In this document: piece by piece, positions 25,276 through 34,854 of the stretch | Numbering within the stretch: position 1 is the first letter of the stretch | How the letters are laid out: each line of letters starts with the position of its first letter | Source of the DNA: Hyphomicrobium_A sp044507625 | GTDB lineage: Bacteria; Pseudomonadota; Alphaproteobacteria; Rhizobiales; Hyphomicrobiaceae | Direction: 5' to 3' | Assembly (NCBI GenBank): GCA_044507625.1 | Contig: JBIQJE010000003.1 | Coordinates: 1 to 64,000, forward strand | DNA length: 64,000 nucleotides | Position numbers and translations under genes: made by a program | Notes under the pieces: generated by a model | Seen by the model: the letters and a program-made list of their open reading frames with translations, nothing else | Database searches by the model: none | What the model was told of the DNA's origin: nothing

Positions 25276-26235
25276 TTACTTTTCCGAAGGGTGCCAAACA
25301 GAAATCAGCCCGTCAAGGCCAAGAGCGGCGAAGGAACGGTCGCGCCCTAGCATTTGGCCTAAAGAGGTGTTGTTGAAAAAGCTCGCTGCGGCAGTCCCCA
25401 GAGAACTGAATAATCCTAAAGAAGACGCACTTTGCGGTTTCCAGTCAACGACTTTCAAGCTTTTGTCGACATTACGGACGGTGCGGAGCCATTCAACCGC
25501 CTCGTCCTCCCCGCCGATCGCGTCGGCAAGCTTCAGCTCCACCGCTTCCCGCCCGGTGAAAACCCGGCCCTGGGTGAGACCTGGAATTTGATCCGGGTGC
25601 ACGCCCCGGCGCTGTTCCACGAGCCCGAGGAACCAGCGGAAACCCTCGTCGATCATCGACTGGGTCACCTTCTCCCCTTCCGGGCTCAGCGGCTCGAACG
25701 GCGAGGGGACGGCCTTGAGGTTGCCGCTCTTGATCTCGTTGAACTTGACGCCGACCTTGTCGAGCATCTGGCTCACTTCGGGCCACTGGATCAGCACGCC
25801 CACCGACCCGGTGATGGTGTTCGCACGCGTCACGATGTGGTCGGCGCCGAGCCCGACGATATATCCGGCAGAAGCGGCGACCGTGCCGAACTGCGCAACC
25901 ACCGGCTTCTTCTTGGCCACCTCGCGCAGGGCCGCGAACAGGGCCTCTCCGCCCGTCGTCGTGCCGCCGGGGCTATTCACATAGACGAGCAGCGCCGCCG
26001 CGTTGTCTGCCTCCGCGATCCGCTTCAATAGATTGAGCTGGTCGCGGTCCTCGGTGATGGTGCCGGAAATGTCGATGCGGGCGATCTGCTTGGGACCGAA
26101 GCCGGTCCACTGGTCGCTGCGGGCCGCGAAGGCGAACAGCGCCGCCACGACGCCCGCCACGGCAAGCGCCCGCCACACGGTGAGACGGCGGCGCAGCCGG
26201 CGCCTGTCCAGCACGGTGTCGATCTCGGCCGTCAT
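25276..26235 (-). CDS. sppA: Signal peptide peptidase SppA (short form)
   Basis: A membrane-anchored serine protease that degrades cleaved signal peptides. The N-terminal helix is at about residues 20-38. The S49 domain carries the oxyanion stretch VYVNSPGG, the nucleophile S122 in FGTVAASAGYIV, and the general-base lysine K174 in SGNLKAVPSPFE, as in the Ser-Lys dyad of the Bacillus enzyme. At 319 residues it is the single-domain form rather than the double-length E. coli type. The gene follows rpsA after a terminator-like hairpin and precedes ihfB by 27 bp. Confidence 0.94.
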   Translation of the reverse strand: MTAEIDTVLDRRRLRRRLTVWRALAVAGVVAALFAFAARSDQWTGFGPKQIARIDISGTITEDRDQLNLLKRIAEADNAAALLVYVNSPGGTTTGGEALFAALREVAKKKPVVAQFGTVAASAGYIVGLGADHIVTRANTITGSVGVLIQWPEVSQMLDKVGVKFNEIKSGNLKAVPSPFEPLSPEGEKVTQSMIDEGFRWFLGLVEQRRGVHPDQIPGLTQGRVFTGREAVELKLADAIGGEDEAVEWLRTVRNVDKSLKVVDWKPQSASSLGLFSSLGTAAASFFNNTSLGQMLGRDRSFAALGLDGLISVWHPSEK

Positions 26236-26331
26236 CTAGATCTCCGCAAAACCCGCTAATCCGCGGGTGACGTTAGGCAAGGATCGGGCACCCCACAAGA
26301 GCGCGCCGCGCCGAGCCTTGCCAAAATGCTA

Positions 26332-26361
26332 GCGCGGCGGAGGTGATGACCCCCGCCGCGC
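26332..26361 (-). terminator. Hairpin terminator downstream of rpsA
   Basis: On the minus strand a 9-bp GC stem (GCGCGGCGG with CCGCCGCGC) with a 12-base loop is followed by TAGCATTTTGG. It stands about 35 bp after the rpsA stop and before sppA. It is T-poor but well placed. Confidence 0.6.
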
Positions 26362-26394
26362 CGGTTTTCAAGCTGTCCCGAGTTGTAGGGATGC

Positions 26395-28128
26395 TTATTC
26401 CTTCTCTTCCTCGGCGCCTTCCTCGGACTCCTCGCGCTTGCGAATGGCGGCCTTGAAGATGTCGCCCAGCGAAGCACCCGAGTCGGACGAGCCGTACTGG
26501 GCGACTGCCTGCTTCTCCTCGGCAATCTCGAGCGCCTTGATCGACAGCGACAGACGGCGGGCGGCCTTGTCCGCGCTGGTCACGAAGGCATCGACCTTGT
26601 CGCCCACGTTGAAGCGCTCGGGGCGCTGCTCGGAGCGGTCGCGCGACAGGTCGGAACGCTTGATGAAGGCGGTGAGCTCGCCGTCGGCGGTCTTCACCTC
26701 GATGCCGTTCTCCTGAACCGCAACGACGTTGCAGGTGACGGTGTCGCCCTTCTTGTACTTCGAGACCGCGTCGACGGGGTCGCCGCCGAGCTGCTTGATG
26801 CCGAGCGAGATGCGCTCCTTCTGGCTGTCGACGTCGAGCACCACGGCTTTGACGTTGTCGCCCTTCTTGTAGTCCTTGATGACCTCATCGCCCGGCTTCG
26901 ACCAGTCGAGGTCCGACAGATGCACCATGCCATCCACGCCACCGTCGAGGCCGATGAAGAGGCCGAACTCGGTGATGTTGCGGATCGGACCTTCCACCTC
27001 GGTGCCCTTCGGATGGGCGGCGAGGAAGGTCTCCCACGGATTGTCCTGGGTCTGCTTGAGGCCCAGCGAGATGCGGCGCTTGTTGGCGTCGACCTCGAGC
27101 ACCTGCACTTCCACCTGCTGGCTCGTCGAAACGATCTTGCCGGGGTGGATGTTCTTCTTCGTCCAGCTCATCTCCGAAACGTGGATGAGGCCTTCGACGC
27201 CCGGCTCCAGCTCAACGAAAGCGCCGTAGTCGGCGATGTTCGTGACAGTGCCGTTGACGCGTGCGCCGACCGGATACTTCGCCTCGATCGACTGCCACGG
27301 ATCGGCCTGAAGCTGCTTCATGCCGAGCGAAATGCGCTGCGTCTCGGGGTTGATGCGGATGATCTGCACCTTCACCGTGTCGCCGACGTTGAGAATCTCG
27401 GACGGGTGGTTGACGCGGCGCCAGGCCATGTCCGTGACGTGCAGCAGGCCGTCGATGCCGCCGAGGTCGATGAACGCGCCGTAGTCGGTGATGTTCTTGA
27501 CCAGACCGTCGATGACCTGGCCCTCTTCGAGGCGGGCCACGATGTCGGCGCGCTGCTCCGCACGCGTCTCTTCCAGCACCGAGCGGCGCGAGACGACGAT
27601 GTTGCCGCGGCGGCGATCCATCTTCAGGATCTGGAACTGCTGGGGCTGATGCATCAGTGGGCCGATGTCGCGCACGGGGCGGATATCGACCTGCGATCCC
27701 GGAAGGAACGCCACGGCGCCGTCGAGATCGACGGTGAAGCCACCCTTCACCTTGTTGAAGATGACGCCCGTCACCTTCTCGTTCTTCTCGAACTGCTTCT
27801 CGAGGCGAGTCCAGCTCTCCTCGCGGCGGGCCTTGTCGCGCGACAGGACGGCTTCACCGAGCGCGTTCTCGACGCGCTCCAGGTAAACCTCGACCTCGTC
27901 GCCGACCTTGAGATCGGCCGACTTGCCGGCAACCGCGAACTCACGCAGCGCGACGCGGCCTTCCGTCTTCAGGCCAACGTCGATGACTGCGAGGTCCTTC
28001 TCGATACCGACGATACGGCCCTTGACGACGCTGCCTTCGAACAGATCCTCCTTGGCGAGGCTTTCTGCGAGCAGCGCGGCGAACTCGTCGCGCGAGGGGT
28101 TGAGTTCCTTGGACATGGTTTCCGGCAT
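26395..28128 (-). CDS. rpsA: 30S ribosomal protein S1
   Basis: It brings mRNAs to the 30S subunit and helps unfold structured leaders. The 577-residue protein contains six successive S1/OB domains; typical pieces are GQVIDGLVKNITDYGAFIDL, GARVNGTVTNIADYGAFVEL and GPIRNITEFGLFIGLDGG. The C-terminus is glutamate-rich (REESEEGAEEEKE). ATG 28128 has AAGGAG ten bases upstream; an internal ATG 12 bases later is less well placed. It lies downstream of aroA-cmk, a conserved alphaproteobacterial order. A 7-bp hairpin (28162-28178) occurs in the leader. Confidence 0.97.
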   Translation of the reverse strand: MPETMSKELNPSRDEFAALLAESLAKEDLFEGSVVKGRIVGIEKDLAVIDVGLKTEGRVALREFAVAGKSADLKVGDEVEVYLERVENALGEAVLSRDKARREESWTRLEKQFEKNEKVTGVIFNKVKGGFTVDLDGAVAFLPGSQVDIRPVRDIGPLMHQPQQFQILKMDRRRGNIVVSRRSVLEETRAEQRADIVARLEEGQVIDGLVKNITDYGAFIDLGGIDGLLHVTDMAWRRVNHPSEILNVGDTVKVQIIRINPETQRISLGMKQLQADPWQSIEAKYPVGARVNGTVTNIADYGAFVELEPGVEGLIHVSEMSWTKKNIHPGKIVSTSQQVEVQVLEVDANKRRISLGLKQTQDNPWETFLAAHPKGTEVEGPIRNITEFGLFIGLDGGVDGMVHLSDLDWSKPGDEVIKDYKKGDNVKAVVLDVDSQKERISLGIKQLGGDPVDAVSKYKKGDTVTCNVVAVQENGIEVKTADGELTAFIKRSDLSRDRSEQRPERFNVGDKVDAFVTSADKAARRLSLSIKALEIAEEKQAVAQYGSSDSGASLGDIFKAAIRKREESEEGAEEEKE

Positions 28129-28161
28129 ACGTACGTGGCTCCTTGAATTATTCGGATGAGC

Positions 28162-28178
28162 GCGCCCTCAGAGGGCGC
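28162..28178 (-). promoter_or_regulatory. Short GC hairpin in the rpsA leader
   Basis: GCGCCCT, loop CAG, AGGGCGC lies 34 bp upstream of the rpsA start and 134 bp after the cmk stop. It could attenuate read-through from cmk or be part of an rpsA leader structure. There is no T run directly behind it, so it is not a standard terminator. Confidence 0.35.
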
Positions 28179-28311
28179 TTCTGATGGCGAATACGGCCGG
28201 TGCCTTCCGCTGCGGCACGCGCTGGCGGACAGTCCCCTGCCGATGGTTTGTATGATTTTCGGTCCGCTGTGATGGGCTGTGTGCCCTGCCAACGCGAATT
28301 GGATGCCTGTT

Positions 28312-28947
28312 TCAGGCGTCCTGTTGGCCGACCTTCCTCTTGATCAATCCGACAGCGGCGTCGAATGCCGCCTCTATATCCAAGTCCGAAGTGTCGAGCA
28401 AGTCGGCGTCGGCCGCGGGCCGCATCGGGGCGCTGTTCCGGGAGGCATCCCGTTCGTCCCGGCGCTGAATATCGCTCAGAATGGCTTCATAGGTGACATC
28501 TTCGGATCGGGCGAGGCATTCGAGGTGCCGCCGCTTGGCCCGCACTTCCGCCCGCGCGGTGACGAAAATCTTGGCGTCGGCGCCGGGACACACGACGGTT
28601 CCGATGTCCCGGCCATCGAGCACCGCTCCCCCGGGCTGGGCGGCAAAGGCCCGCTGATAGGCGAGGAGGGCCCTGCGCACCTCCGGTATACGGGCGACGA
28701 TCGAGGCGAGGTCTCCCGCTTCAGGCGTGCGCAGAGCCGGATCGGCGAGCCGGGCGAGATCGAGGCTGCGCGCCGCCGCCAGGGCGGCCCACGGGTCGCA
28801 TGGCTTGAAGCCGCGGGCGACGACATCCCGTGCCACTGCCCGGTAGAGCAGCCCCGTGTCGAGGCACGGCAATCCCCAAAGGTCGGCGATGCGACGGGCC
28901 AGCGTGCCTTTCCCGGAAGCGGCCGGACCGTCGATAGCAATGATCAT
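28312..28947 (-). CDS. cmk: Cytidylate kinase
   Basis: It phosphorylates (d)CMP with ATP in nucleotide metabolism. The P-loop IAIDGPAASGKGT opens the protein, followed by CLDTGLLYRAVA in the nucleotide-binding region, the CMP-binding VLDGRDIGTVV and the lid ARAEVRAKRR. Length 211. The ATG at 28947 overlaps the aroA stop codon (28944-28946) by a base pattern of ATGA type, so the two are translationally coupled. This overlap also fixes the start against upstream in-frame alternatives. Confidence 0.97.
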   Translation of the reverse strand: MIIAIDGPAASGKGTLARRIADLWGLPCLDTGLLYRAVARDVVARGFKPCDPWAALAAARSLDLARLADPALRTPEAGDLASIVARIPEVRRALLAYQRAFAAQPGGAVLDGRDIGTVVCPGADAKIFVTARAEVRAKRRHLECLARSEDVTYEAILSDIQRRDERDASRNSAPMRPAADADLLDTSDLDIEAAFDAAVGLIKRKVGQQDA

Positions 28948-30293
28948 TCCCCGCGCCCCGCGCCCGAATAGCTGCCCCCGATGCTCTCCATGAGCGGAAG
29001 GAACTCGGGAAAGCTCGTCGCCACCATGGTGATGTCGTCGACGGTCACCGGCTCCCGGCTCGCCAGCCCCATGGTGAGGAACGACATCGCCATGCGGTGA
29101 TCGAGGTGCGTCTCGACGATACCGCCGCCGCGCACGCCCGCGCCTCCGATGACCTTCAGCGTGTCGCCTTCCGCCACCGCATCGACGCCGTTGGCAACGA
29201 GCCCTGCCACTGTCGCGGCCAGCCGGTCGCTCTCCTTCACCTTCAGTTCCGCAAGGCCGTCCATGCGCGTCTCCCCGGCAGCGAACGCCGCAACCACCGC
29301 CAGGATCGGATACTCGTCGATCATGCTCGGCGCGCGGTCCGGCGGCACATTTACGCACTTCAGCGGCGCATAGCGCACGTGGATGTCGGCGACGGGCTCT
29401 CCGCATTCCTCCCGTTCGTTCGCGAACGTGATATCGGCGCCCATCTCGCGCAGAGTTTCATAAAAGCCAATGCGCGTGGGGTTCATCAGCACGCCCTCGA
29501 GCGTGAGGTCCGAGCCGGGAACGATCGCAGCAGCGGCGACGAGAAAGGCGGCCGAGCTCGGATCGGCCGGCACCGTGAGGTCGCGACCGGAAAGCTCCGC
29601 TTCACCCTGCACCGCGATATGCCGCTTACCATCCTTCTCGCTGCTCGAAAGCTCGGCACCGAAATAGCGCAGCATGCGCTCGGTGTGATCGCGCGTCGGC
29701 TCGCTCTCGATCACCGTCGTGGTGCCTGCCGCATGCAATCCCGCCAGCAGCACGGCGCTCTTCACCTGCGCCGACGGCACCGGGAGCGCATAGGTGATCG
29801 GCACGAGGTTCGCCGAGCCGCGCGCGGTGAGCGGCAGCCGGTCGCGGCCCTCCTCGATCTGGAGTCCCATCTGCAGCAGCGGATTGAGCACACGGCCCAT
29901 CGGCCGGTGGCTCAGAGAAGCGTCGCCCACGAGGCGGGTAGTAATATCGTTGCCGGCGATAATCCCGAGCATCAAGCGCACGCCCGTGCCCGAGTTGCCG
30001 AAATCGAGCGGGCCATCGGGCGAGCGCAGCCCGCCGGTGCCGCGCCCCAGCACCCGCCATTCGCCCCCTGACCGTTCGATCGGGGCTCCCATGGCTTCGA
30101 GCGCGCGGGCGGTGTTGACGACGTCCTCCGATTCCAGAAGCCCCGTAATACGGGTGGTTCCGGTCGCGATTGCCCCCAGCATCAGCGCCCTGTGCGAGAT
30201 CGACTTATCGCCCGGAACACGCACCCGCCCTTTGAGGGCCCCGGCGGGGTGTGCGGTGAGAGGATGAGGGGCGGCGACAGTGTGGGATGACAC
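28944..30293 (-). CDS. aroA: 3-phosphoshikimate 1-carboxyvinyltransferase (EPSP synthase)
   Basis: The sixth step of the shikimate pathway, condensing PEP with shikimate 3-phosphate. Readable family signatures are VPGDKSISHRALMLGAIATG, LDFGNSGTGVRLMLG and the C-terminal ELKVKESDRL. The sequence looks like the class II type (VGDASLSHRPMGRV, DEYPILAV), but classification by eye is tentative. Length 449 from the GTG at 30293. A longer in-frame opening upstream adds a cysteine-rich stretch that does not look like protein. It heads aroA-cmk-rpsA and is divergent from the TIGR02300 gene. Confidence 0.95.
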   Translation of the reverse strand: MSSHTVAAPHPLTAHPAGALKGRVRVPGDKSISHRALMLGAIATGTTRITGLLESEDVVNTARALEAMGAPIERSGGEWRVLGRGTGGLRSPDGPLDFGNSGTGVRLMLGIIAGNDITTRLVGDASLSHRPMGRVLNPLLQMGLQIEEGRDRLPLTARGSANLVPITYALPVPSAQVKSAVLLAGLHAAGTTTVIESEPTRDHTERMLRYFGAELSSSEKDGKRHIAVQGEAELSGRDLTVPADPSSAAFLVAAAAIVPGSDLTLEGVLMNPTRIGFYETLREMGADITFANEREECGEPVADIHVRYAPLKCVNVPPDRAPSMIDEYPILAVVAAFAAGETRMDGLAELKVKESDRLAATVAGLVANGVDAVAEGDTLKVIGGAGVRGGGIVETHLDHRMAMSFLTMGLASREPVTVDDITMVATSFPEFLPLMESIGGSYSGAGRGE

Positions 30294-30453
30294 GGCAGGC
30301 GGGGCTCCGCAGCAGGCATGGGGACCAGCCAGCGATAGACCCGACCGTTCAGCCCCTGTCAACGGCGCCGGAACGCGCGGGCCCGATTGCTTTTGACAAG
30401 CGGTGGGCCCTGTGGCAGATCGCGAAAAAACCCCCACAAAAAGGTTGGCTCCA

Positions 30454-30816
30454 ATGGCGACCAATAAAGACCGCGGGACCAAGCGCACCTGCCAGAACAG
30501 CGAGTGCGGCGCCCGGTTCTACGATCTCAACCGCGATCCGATCGTCTGCCCGATCTGCAGCTCCAAATATACGATCGCCCACTCCCCGGCGTCCGCAATC
30601 GCGATTGCTGAGGATAAGGCGCCGCGCAAGCCGAAGAAGTCGGAGTTCGAGCCCGCCGCCGAGGCCGAGGCCGATGAGCTGGTGGACGTCGAAACCGACG
30701 ACGAGGCCGACGCCGGCACGGGCGACGCGGACGAGACCTTCCTCGAGGAGGAAGAGGACGACGGCAACGTCACCGACTTCGTCGGCGGCGCCGTGGAAGG
30801 CGAGGAGGAGCGCTAA
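30454..30816 (+). CDS. TIGR02300 family protein
   Basis: A 120-residue protein of an alphaproteobacterial family of unknown function. The N-terminal 45 residues hold a zinc-ribbon-like cysteine pattern: KRTCQNSECGARFYDLNRDP followed by CPICSSKY. The rest is a strongly acidic low-complexity tail rich in Glu and Asp, ending in GGAVEGEEER. ATG 30454 is used because MATNKDRGTKR is the family's normal start; longer in-frame openings exist upstream. It is divergent from aroA, its usual neighbour, and is followed by tRNA-Ala. A hairpin (30843-30850 with 30875-30882) follows the gene, without a T run. Confidence 0.9.
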   Translation: MATNKDRGTKRTCQNSECGARFYDLNRDPIVCPICSSKYTIAHSPASAIAIAEDKAPRKPKKSEFEPAAEAEADELVDVETDDEADAGTGDADETFLEEEEDDGNVTDFVGGAVEGEEER

Positions 30817-30972
30817 GAGCGCACTCCGCAACCGGTCTATTCCCTGCCCGCGTCGCGCAAATCCGTCTCGCGTGGGCAGGGTCAACTTGGGTCTTGCAGT
30901 TTTGTGGCGAAGGCCCTAGAGAGGCGCACTCAATCGGCGTCCACAGCGGCGCCGGTCGAATTCCCAAGGTAA

Positions 30973-31048
<76 letters not shown>

Positions 31049-31330
31049 ATCCCCCCCTCGCATAACGTCGCGCACCGGCTCGCTGCCCAATCGTGCACGC
31101 CCGGCTGAAAACGCGGCCGCCGATACCTCACATCCTATCGTCGGTTGGGCATGCGCTGACGCTGCGCCGACATCGCGTGCGCCTTCGCGATGATCTCCTA
31201 CACGCAAAAGTGCAGCCCGCTTGCGCTGCCACCGGACCCAGCATGAAGACGCTTGTGGCTGAACAATAAACCGCCCGGCGCGCGGTCTCCCACGCACCGG
31301 GCGGCATAGAGCCTTGTCGTCGTCGTTGGT

Positions 31331-31726
31331 CTAATACGAGATCGAGACCGGCGATTTCGGCGAGGGCCTTACGCCGACGCCGCCCGCCAGCAGCGGCGTG
31401 CCGGCATAAGATTCGGCCCGCAGCAGGTGCCCGGCGTAGGCGTGATCAATCGCGCCACGCCCACGGCGCCGCGAACGCGCCGCGCGCGACGTCCGCGGAA
31501 ACACCCGCGACCTGCGGGCGACGCGCGCCCGCCGGGTTTCCCGTTGAATCGCGTAAGCCACAGCAAGCCGTTCGGCGCCCATGATCGTGAGAGCGACGAA
31601 GAGACCGGCCATGGCCCCCGGCACACCGGCAAGGCCGGCACCGACGATCACACCTGCGAAGACATTGAGAATAGGTACGAGCATCATCCCGGCGAGGATG
31701 ATGGTAGCGATCATATCCAGCAGCAT
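31331..31726 (-). CDS. Hypothetical small membrane protein
   Basis: I do not recognise this 131-residue frame. Its first half is strongly hydrophobic with two likely membrane helices (MIATIILAGMMLVPILNVFA and an Ala/Gly/Leu-rich segment ending GLFVALTIMG). The second half is a very basic, Arg/Ala-rich region followed by a Gly/Pro/Ser tail. GGGGGA stands about 4 bases before the ATG at 31726. Helix-like hydrophobicity with a good ribosome site favours a real gene, but the Arg-rich end could be out-of-frame DNA. It lies alone between tRNA-Ala and oxyR. Confidence 0.45.
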   Translation of the reverse strand: MLLDMIATIILAGMMLVPILNVFAGVIVGAGLAGVPGAMAGLFVALTIMGAERLAVAYAIQRETRRARVARRSRVFPRTSRAARSRRRGRGAIDHAYAGHLLRAESYAGTPLLAGGVGVRPSPKSPVSISY

Positions 31727-32190
31727 CTCTTCCCCCGATGCGGCTACTTCCCCAAAGCGAGAAGAATGGTGACCCGTTCCTGGGACCTCAGCGCGGCGAG
31801 GACGTGGCGATGTCGTGGCAGCAGCGATGCATGCGCAAATGCATTCCCATGCAGAGGGCGTGGAAGGCGTCTTTCGCTGCGGTCCGTCAGGGTGCTCCAC
31901 CCGCGAAACGAATACGCGAACACCCGCGCATCGAGCCGACGACGACTGTCGGATGCGTGATCGAGCGGATGCGTGATCGAGCGGAAGAAATGACAGCGAG
32001 CGAAAAGGGCGCCCCGGCCCGATTCGGCGCTCGGCCGAGGCGCCCACGGCTGTGGAGTGAGGTTTCCCTCACCCTGCCGATCCCTGGCGGTGACCCGGCA
32101 ATTGCGCACGGCACCGCGTGGCACCCCGTATAGACAGAGTGTCGCATAAGTTCTAATCGTATATTGTTCGCTATCGGATCAGAGTTTCTT
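31727..32190. other. Intergenic region upstream of oxyR
   Basis: This 464-bp gap holds no gene I can support. The oxyR promoter must be at its right end, where an AT-rich stretch (32145-32185) occurs; OxyR-family genes are often autoregulated there, but I cannot identify a convincing operator. It includes the 16-bp tandem repeat listed separately. Confidence 0.4.
31951..31982. repeat. 16-bp perfect tandem duplication
   Basis: GGATGCGTGATCGAGC occurs twice head to tail (31951-31966 and 31967-31982) in non-coding sequence upstream of oxyR. It is probably a simple slippage duplication. Confidence 0.85.
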
Positions 32191-33153
32191 ATGCCGCCGC
32201 ATGTGACGCTCAAGCAGCTCCGGTACTTCGACGCCCTCGCCCGCGAGCAGCACTTCGGGCGCGCCGCCGAAACCTGCGCCGTCACCCAGCCGGCCCTCTC
32301 CATGCAAATCAGCGAGCTCGAGCAGCAACTCGGCCTCGTTCTCGTCGAACGCACCCGCTCCGGCGTGCTCCTGTCCGACAAGGGGCGCGAGATCGCGGCA
32401 CGCGCAGCCCGCATCCTCGGCGACGTGCACGAGATGATCGAATACGCCCAGCACTGCAAGGATGTGCTGTCGGGTTCGCTGCGCCTCGGCGTCATTCCCT
32501 CCATCGCGCCCTACATGCTGCCGCCGCTCCTGCCGCTGCTGCGCGAGGGCTATCCGAACCTCGAGTTGCACGTGCGCGAGACGCAGACGCTGCCGCTCAC
32601 GCAGGAGCTGATCGAGGGCAAGCTCGACGTGCTGCTGCTGGCGCTGCCCATCGTACAGGCGGAAATCGAGACGATGGCATTGTTCGATGATCGCTTCCTG
32701 CTGGCGCTGCCCCAGTCGCGACGCCTGTCGAGCCGCGTGCGGGCGACGAAGGATCTCATCGAGCACGAACGCCTTCTGCTGCTCGAGGAGGGCCATTGCC
32801 TGCGCGAGCAGGCGCTCACCTATTGCAGCCTGCAGCAGGTTTCGACCGTCAACACGTTCGGGGTCTCGAGCCTCTCGACCATCGTGGAAATGGTCGCCGC
32901 GGGCTACGGCATCACCCTGCTTCCCGAAATGTGCCTCAACGTGGAGGTGCGCGGGCGCGACATCGGCGTCACGCGGTTCGTCGAGCCGGAGCCCTACCGC
33001 ACCGTCGGTCTCGCCTGGCGCGCGACGTCACCGCGGGCGGAGGATTTCCGCGAGCTGGGCCGGTTGATCGAGGTGGCCTGGTCGAAGGGATGCGTGCCGC
33101 CGGGCCGCAAGCACCCGCGCCACACCCGTCCGCTCACCGCGCCGTCGTCTTGA
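32191..33153 (+). CDS. oxyR: Hydrogen peroxide-responsive LysR-type regulator OxyR
   Basis: A LysR family transcription factor of 320 residues. The N-terminal HTH is LKQLRYFDALAREQHFGRAA with VTQPALSMQISELE. In the effector domain C203 and C212 lie in the context LLEEGHCLREQALTYC, the same 9-residue spacing as the redox cysteines C199 and C208 of E. coli OxyR, so disulfide sensing of peroxide is well supported. ATG 32191 is preferred; a TTG 27 bp upstream is in frame. No catalase or peroxidase gene is adjacent, so its targets lie elsewhere. The last 20 bp overlap the convergent DUF882 gene. Confidence 0.93.
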   Translation: MPPHVTLKQLRYFDALAREQHFGRAAETCAVTQPALSMQISELEQQLGLVLVERTRSGVLLSDKGREIAARAARILGDVHEMIEYAQHCKDVLSGSLRLGVIPSIAPYMLPPLLPLLREGYPNLELHVRETQTLPLTQELIEGKLDVLLLALPIVQAEIETMALFDDRFLLALPQSRRLSSRVRATKDLIEHERLLLLEEGHCLREQALTYCSLQQVSTVNTFGVSSLSTIVEMVAAGYGITLLPEMCLNVEVRGRDIGVTRFVEPEPYRTVGLAWRATSPRAEDFRELGRLIEVAWSKGCVPPGRKHPRHTRPLTAPSS

Positions 33154-34699
33154 CGGGGCGCGAGGCGATGCCGGCGGCGAGCGCACGGGCCTGATCGCGT
33201 TCGTGCGCCGAGAAATCCACCGCGTTGCCCTGGAACTGCTGCGCCCACAGCACTTCGCTGATCTGATCGCCCGGACGCAGCTTCATCGGCAGCACGATGG
33301 GCCGGTCGTCGAGCAGGTCGAGCGTGCGCTGCAGATCGGGATGCACGATCTTCACCAGCGCCGCATCGTCCGCCGAAGCGCTTTCCGTCAGCAGCGGCGC
33401 AACCGGGAATGGCCGATAGGAGAGCTCCTCGGGATGATCGTCGTCGAACTCCGGGGCGGGCGTCCAGCGCTCGCTCGGCGAAGCTCCGCGCGCGGCCTCA
33501 TCTGACTCCGCCGGATCGACCGGATCCACCTGTTCCACATCGAGCGCAGCCACGGGGGGCTCCCCTCGGGGCGCAGCATGCAGCGGCGCGGGCTGGGGTG
33601 CCGCGGGCGGCGTCAGCGCGGCGGTGCTGATCAGGGCGTTGAGCTGGTGGCGATCCAATTCGGCGGTGCGCGGGCGCCCGATCGCCTCGGAAGGATCAAG
33701 CGAGGCAAGCGTCACCAGCTGATTGAGCCGTCCGCGGTCCACATCGGACGGCGGAGCGACGGCCACGCGCGGTCCCTGCACCAACTTCGGCGCGGGAGCG
33801 GCAACCGGGATCGGTTCGATATCGGCGACGCGCGGCTGAGGCGCGGGACGGGCAGCTTCCGCAGGCGGGGCCTTGAGCGCGGGTCTCGGCGCCTCGGCCA
33901 CGATCGTCGGGCGCGGGTTGTTGTGCAGCTCGAGGTAAGCGGCGACCTGCGAGGCGACATCCTTGTTGGCACGTGCCTTGCGCACGTCGTCCTTGGTGAT
34001 CGCGCCGCCGCTGGCCGGCCGATGCTGCGTCTTGCCGTTCGGGAACAGCAGCGCCAGCTCGTTGCGCGGCAGGCGCGGCCAGGCGCGGACGGGGCCGCTG
34101 TCGACATGCACGAAGGGAATGCCGGAGGTCGGATAGTAGCCGACGCCGCCCACCTCGCGGATGATCGCAGACCAGCGCAAACGCTTGAGCGGAACGTCCG
34201 GGAAGGAGGCATCGACCGCCTGTCCCGTCATATGCTTGCTCTTCTTGGCCTGCCCGCCGCGCGTCCGGCGCAGCATCTCGTTGGTGGCCTCCGAGCGGTG
34301 GCCGCAAATGATGTGGATGGGCTCTTTGCTGCCGAGCTCGGTATGCATCTCCCAAAGCAGGTCGATGGTCTTGGGATCCATCTTGACCGCCTTGTTCTGA
34401 CGCCAGTCGCGCATCAGCCAGTCGATCTTCTTGAGCGCATCGGCGTCGTACTTGCCATCGCGCTTGTAGGTGATGGTCAGCGTTTCCTTGGTGTGGATGT
34501 GATACAAGGAGATCGTGCGCGTCGAGCCAAAGGCAGCGACGACGTCAGGCGAGCCTGCGCTCAAGCCCAGCAGTCCGGCGGCGAGGCCACCGAGGATAGC
34601 CTTCCTACGCAATACCAAATTGCCACCCCGTGTTTTGACCGGTCGCGGGAGCGGACTTGGCGCAGGGCGCTTAAGGCCATCCTGGAGTGCAACCGGCAT
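33134..34699 (-). CDS. DUF882 / M15-like murein peptidase with long Pro/Ala-rich tail
   Basis: A 521-residue exported protein. After a Tat-like leader (VLRRKAILGGLAAGLLGLSA) comes a DUF882 domain of the peptidase M15A fold (relatives include E. coli YcbK). Zinc-ligand motifs are visible as IICGHRSEATNEMLRR, SKHMTGQAVDASF and PFVHVDSGPVRAW, so D,D- or L,D-peptidase activity on peptidoglycan is likely. Residues from about 210 on are low-complexity, Pro/Ala-rich and partly acidic. The next gene upstream encodes a YcbB-type L,D-transpeptidase on the same strand, echoing the neighbouring ycbB and ycbK genes of E. coli. The 3' end overlaps oxyR. Confidence 0.88.
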   Translation of the reverse strand: MPVALQDGLKRPAPSPLPRPVKTRGGNLVLRRKAILGGLAAGLLGLSAGSPDVVAAFGSTRTISLYHIHTKETLTITYKRDGKYDADALKKIDWLMRDWRQNKAVKMDPKTIDLLWEMHTELGSKEPIHIICGHRSEATNEMLRRTRGGQAKKSKHMTGQAVDASFPDVPLKRLRWSAIIREVGGVGYYPTSGIPFVHVDSGPVRAWPRLPRNELALLFPNGKTQHRPASGGAITKDDVRKARANKDVASQVAAYLELHNNPRPTIVAEAPRPALKAPPAEAARPAPQPRVADIEPIPVAAPAPKLVQGPRVAVAPPSDVDRGRLNQLVTLASLDPSEAIGRPRTAELDRHQLNALISTAALTPPAAPQPAPLHAAPRGEPPVAALDVEQVDPVDPAESDEAARGASPSERWTPAPEFDDDHPEELSYRPFPVAPLLTESASADDAALVKIVHPDLQRTLDLLDDRPIVLPMKLRPGDQISEVLWAQQFQGNAVDFSAHERDQARALAAGIASRPVKTTAR

Positions 34700-34854
34700 T
34701 CACGTTCCCTAAGGGTTAATCAGCAACCCTTAATCTTCGGTGACCGGAGCTTCTAAGGGTGGAATTGGGGCGCAAAACGGCTCTGAAGTGACGATACGGA
34801 GGCAACGGATTAACGGGTTAACCCGCTGTTGTGACTAACTGAATCCGCTCAATT

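Noticed and set aside
28162..28178. rpsA leader hairpin as a riboswitch or intrinsic terminator
   Set aside because: The stem is only 7 bp, has no T run and no conserved aptamer sequence; listed only as a possible leader structure.
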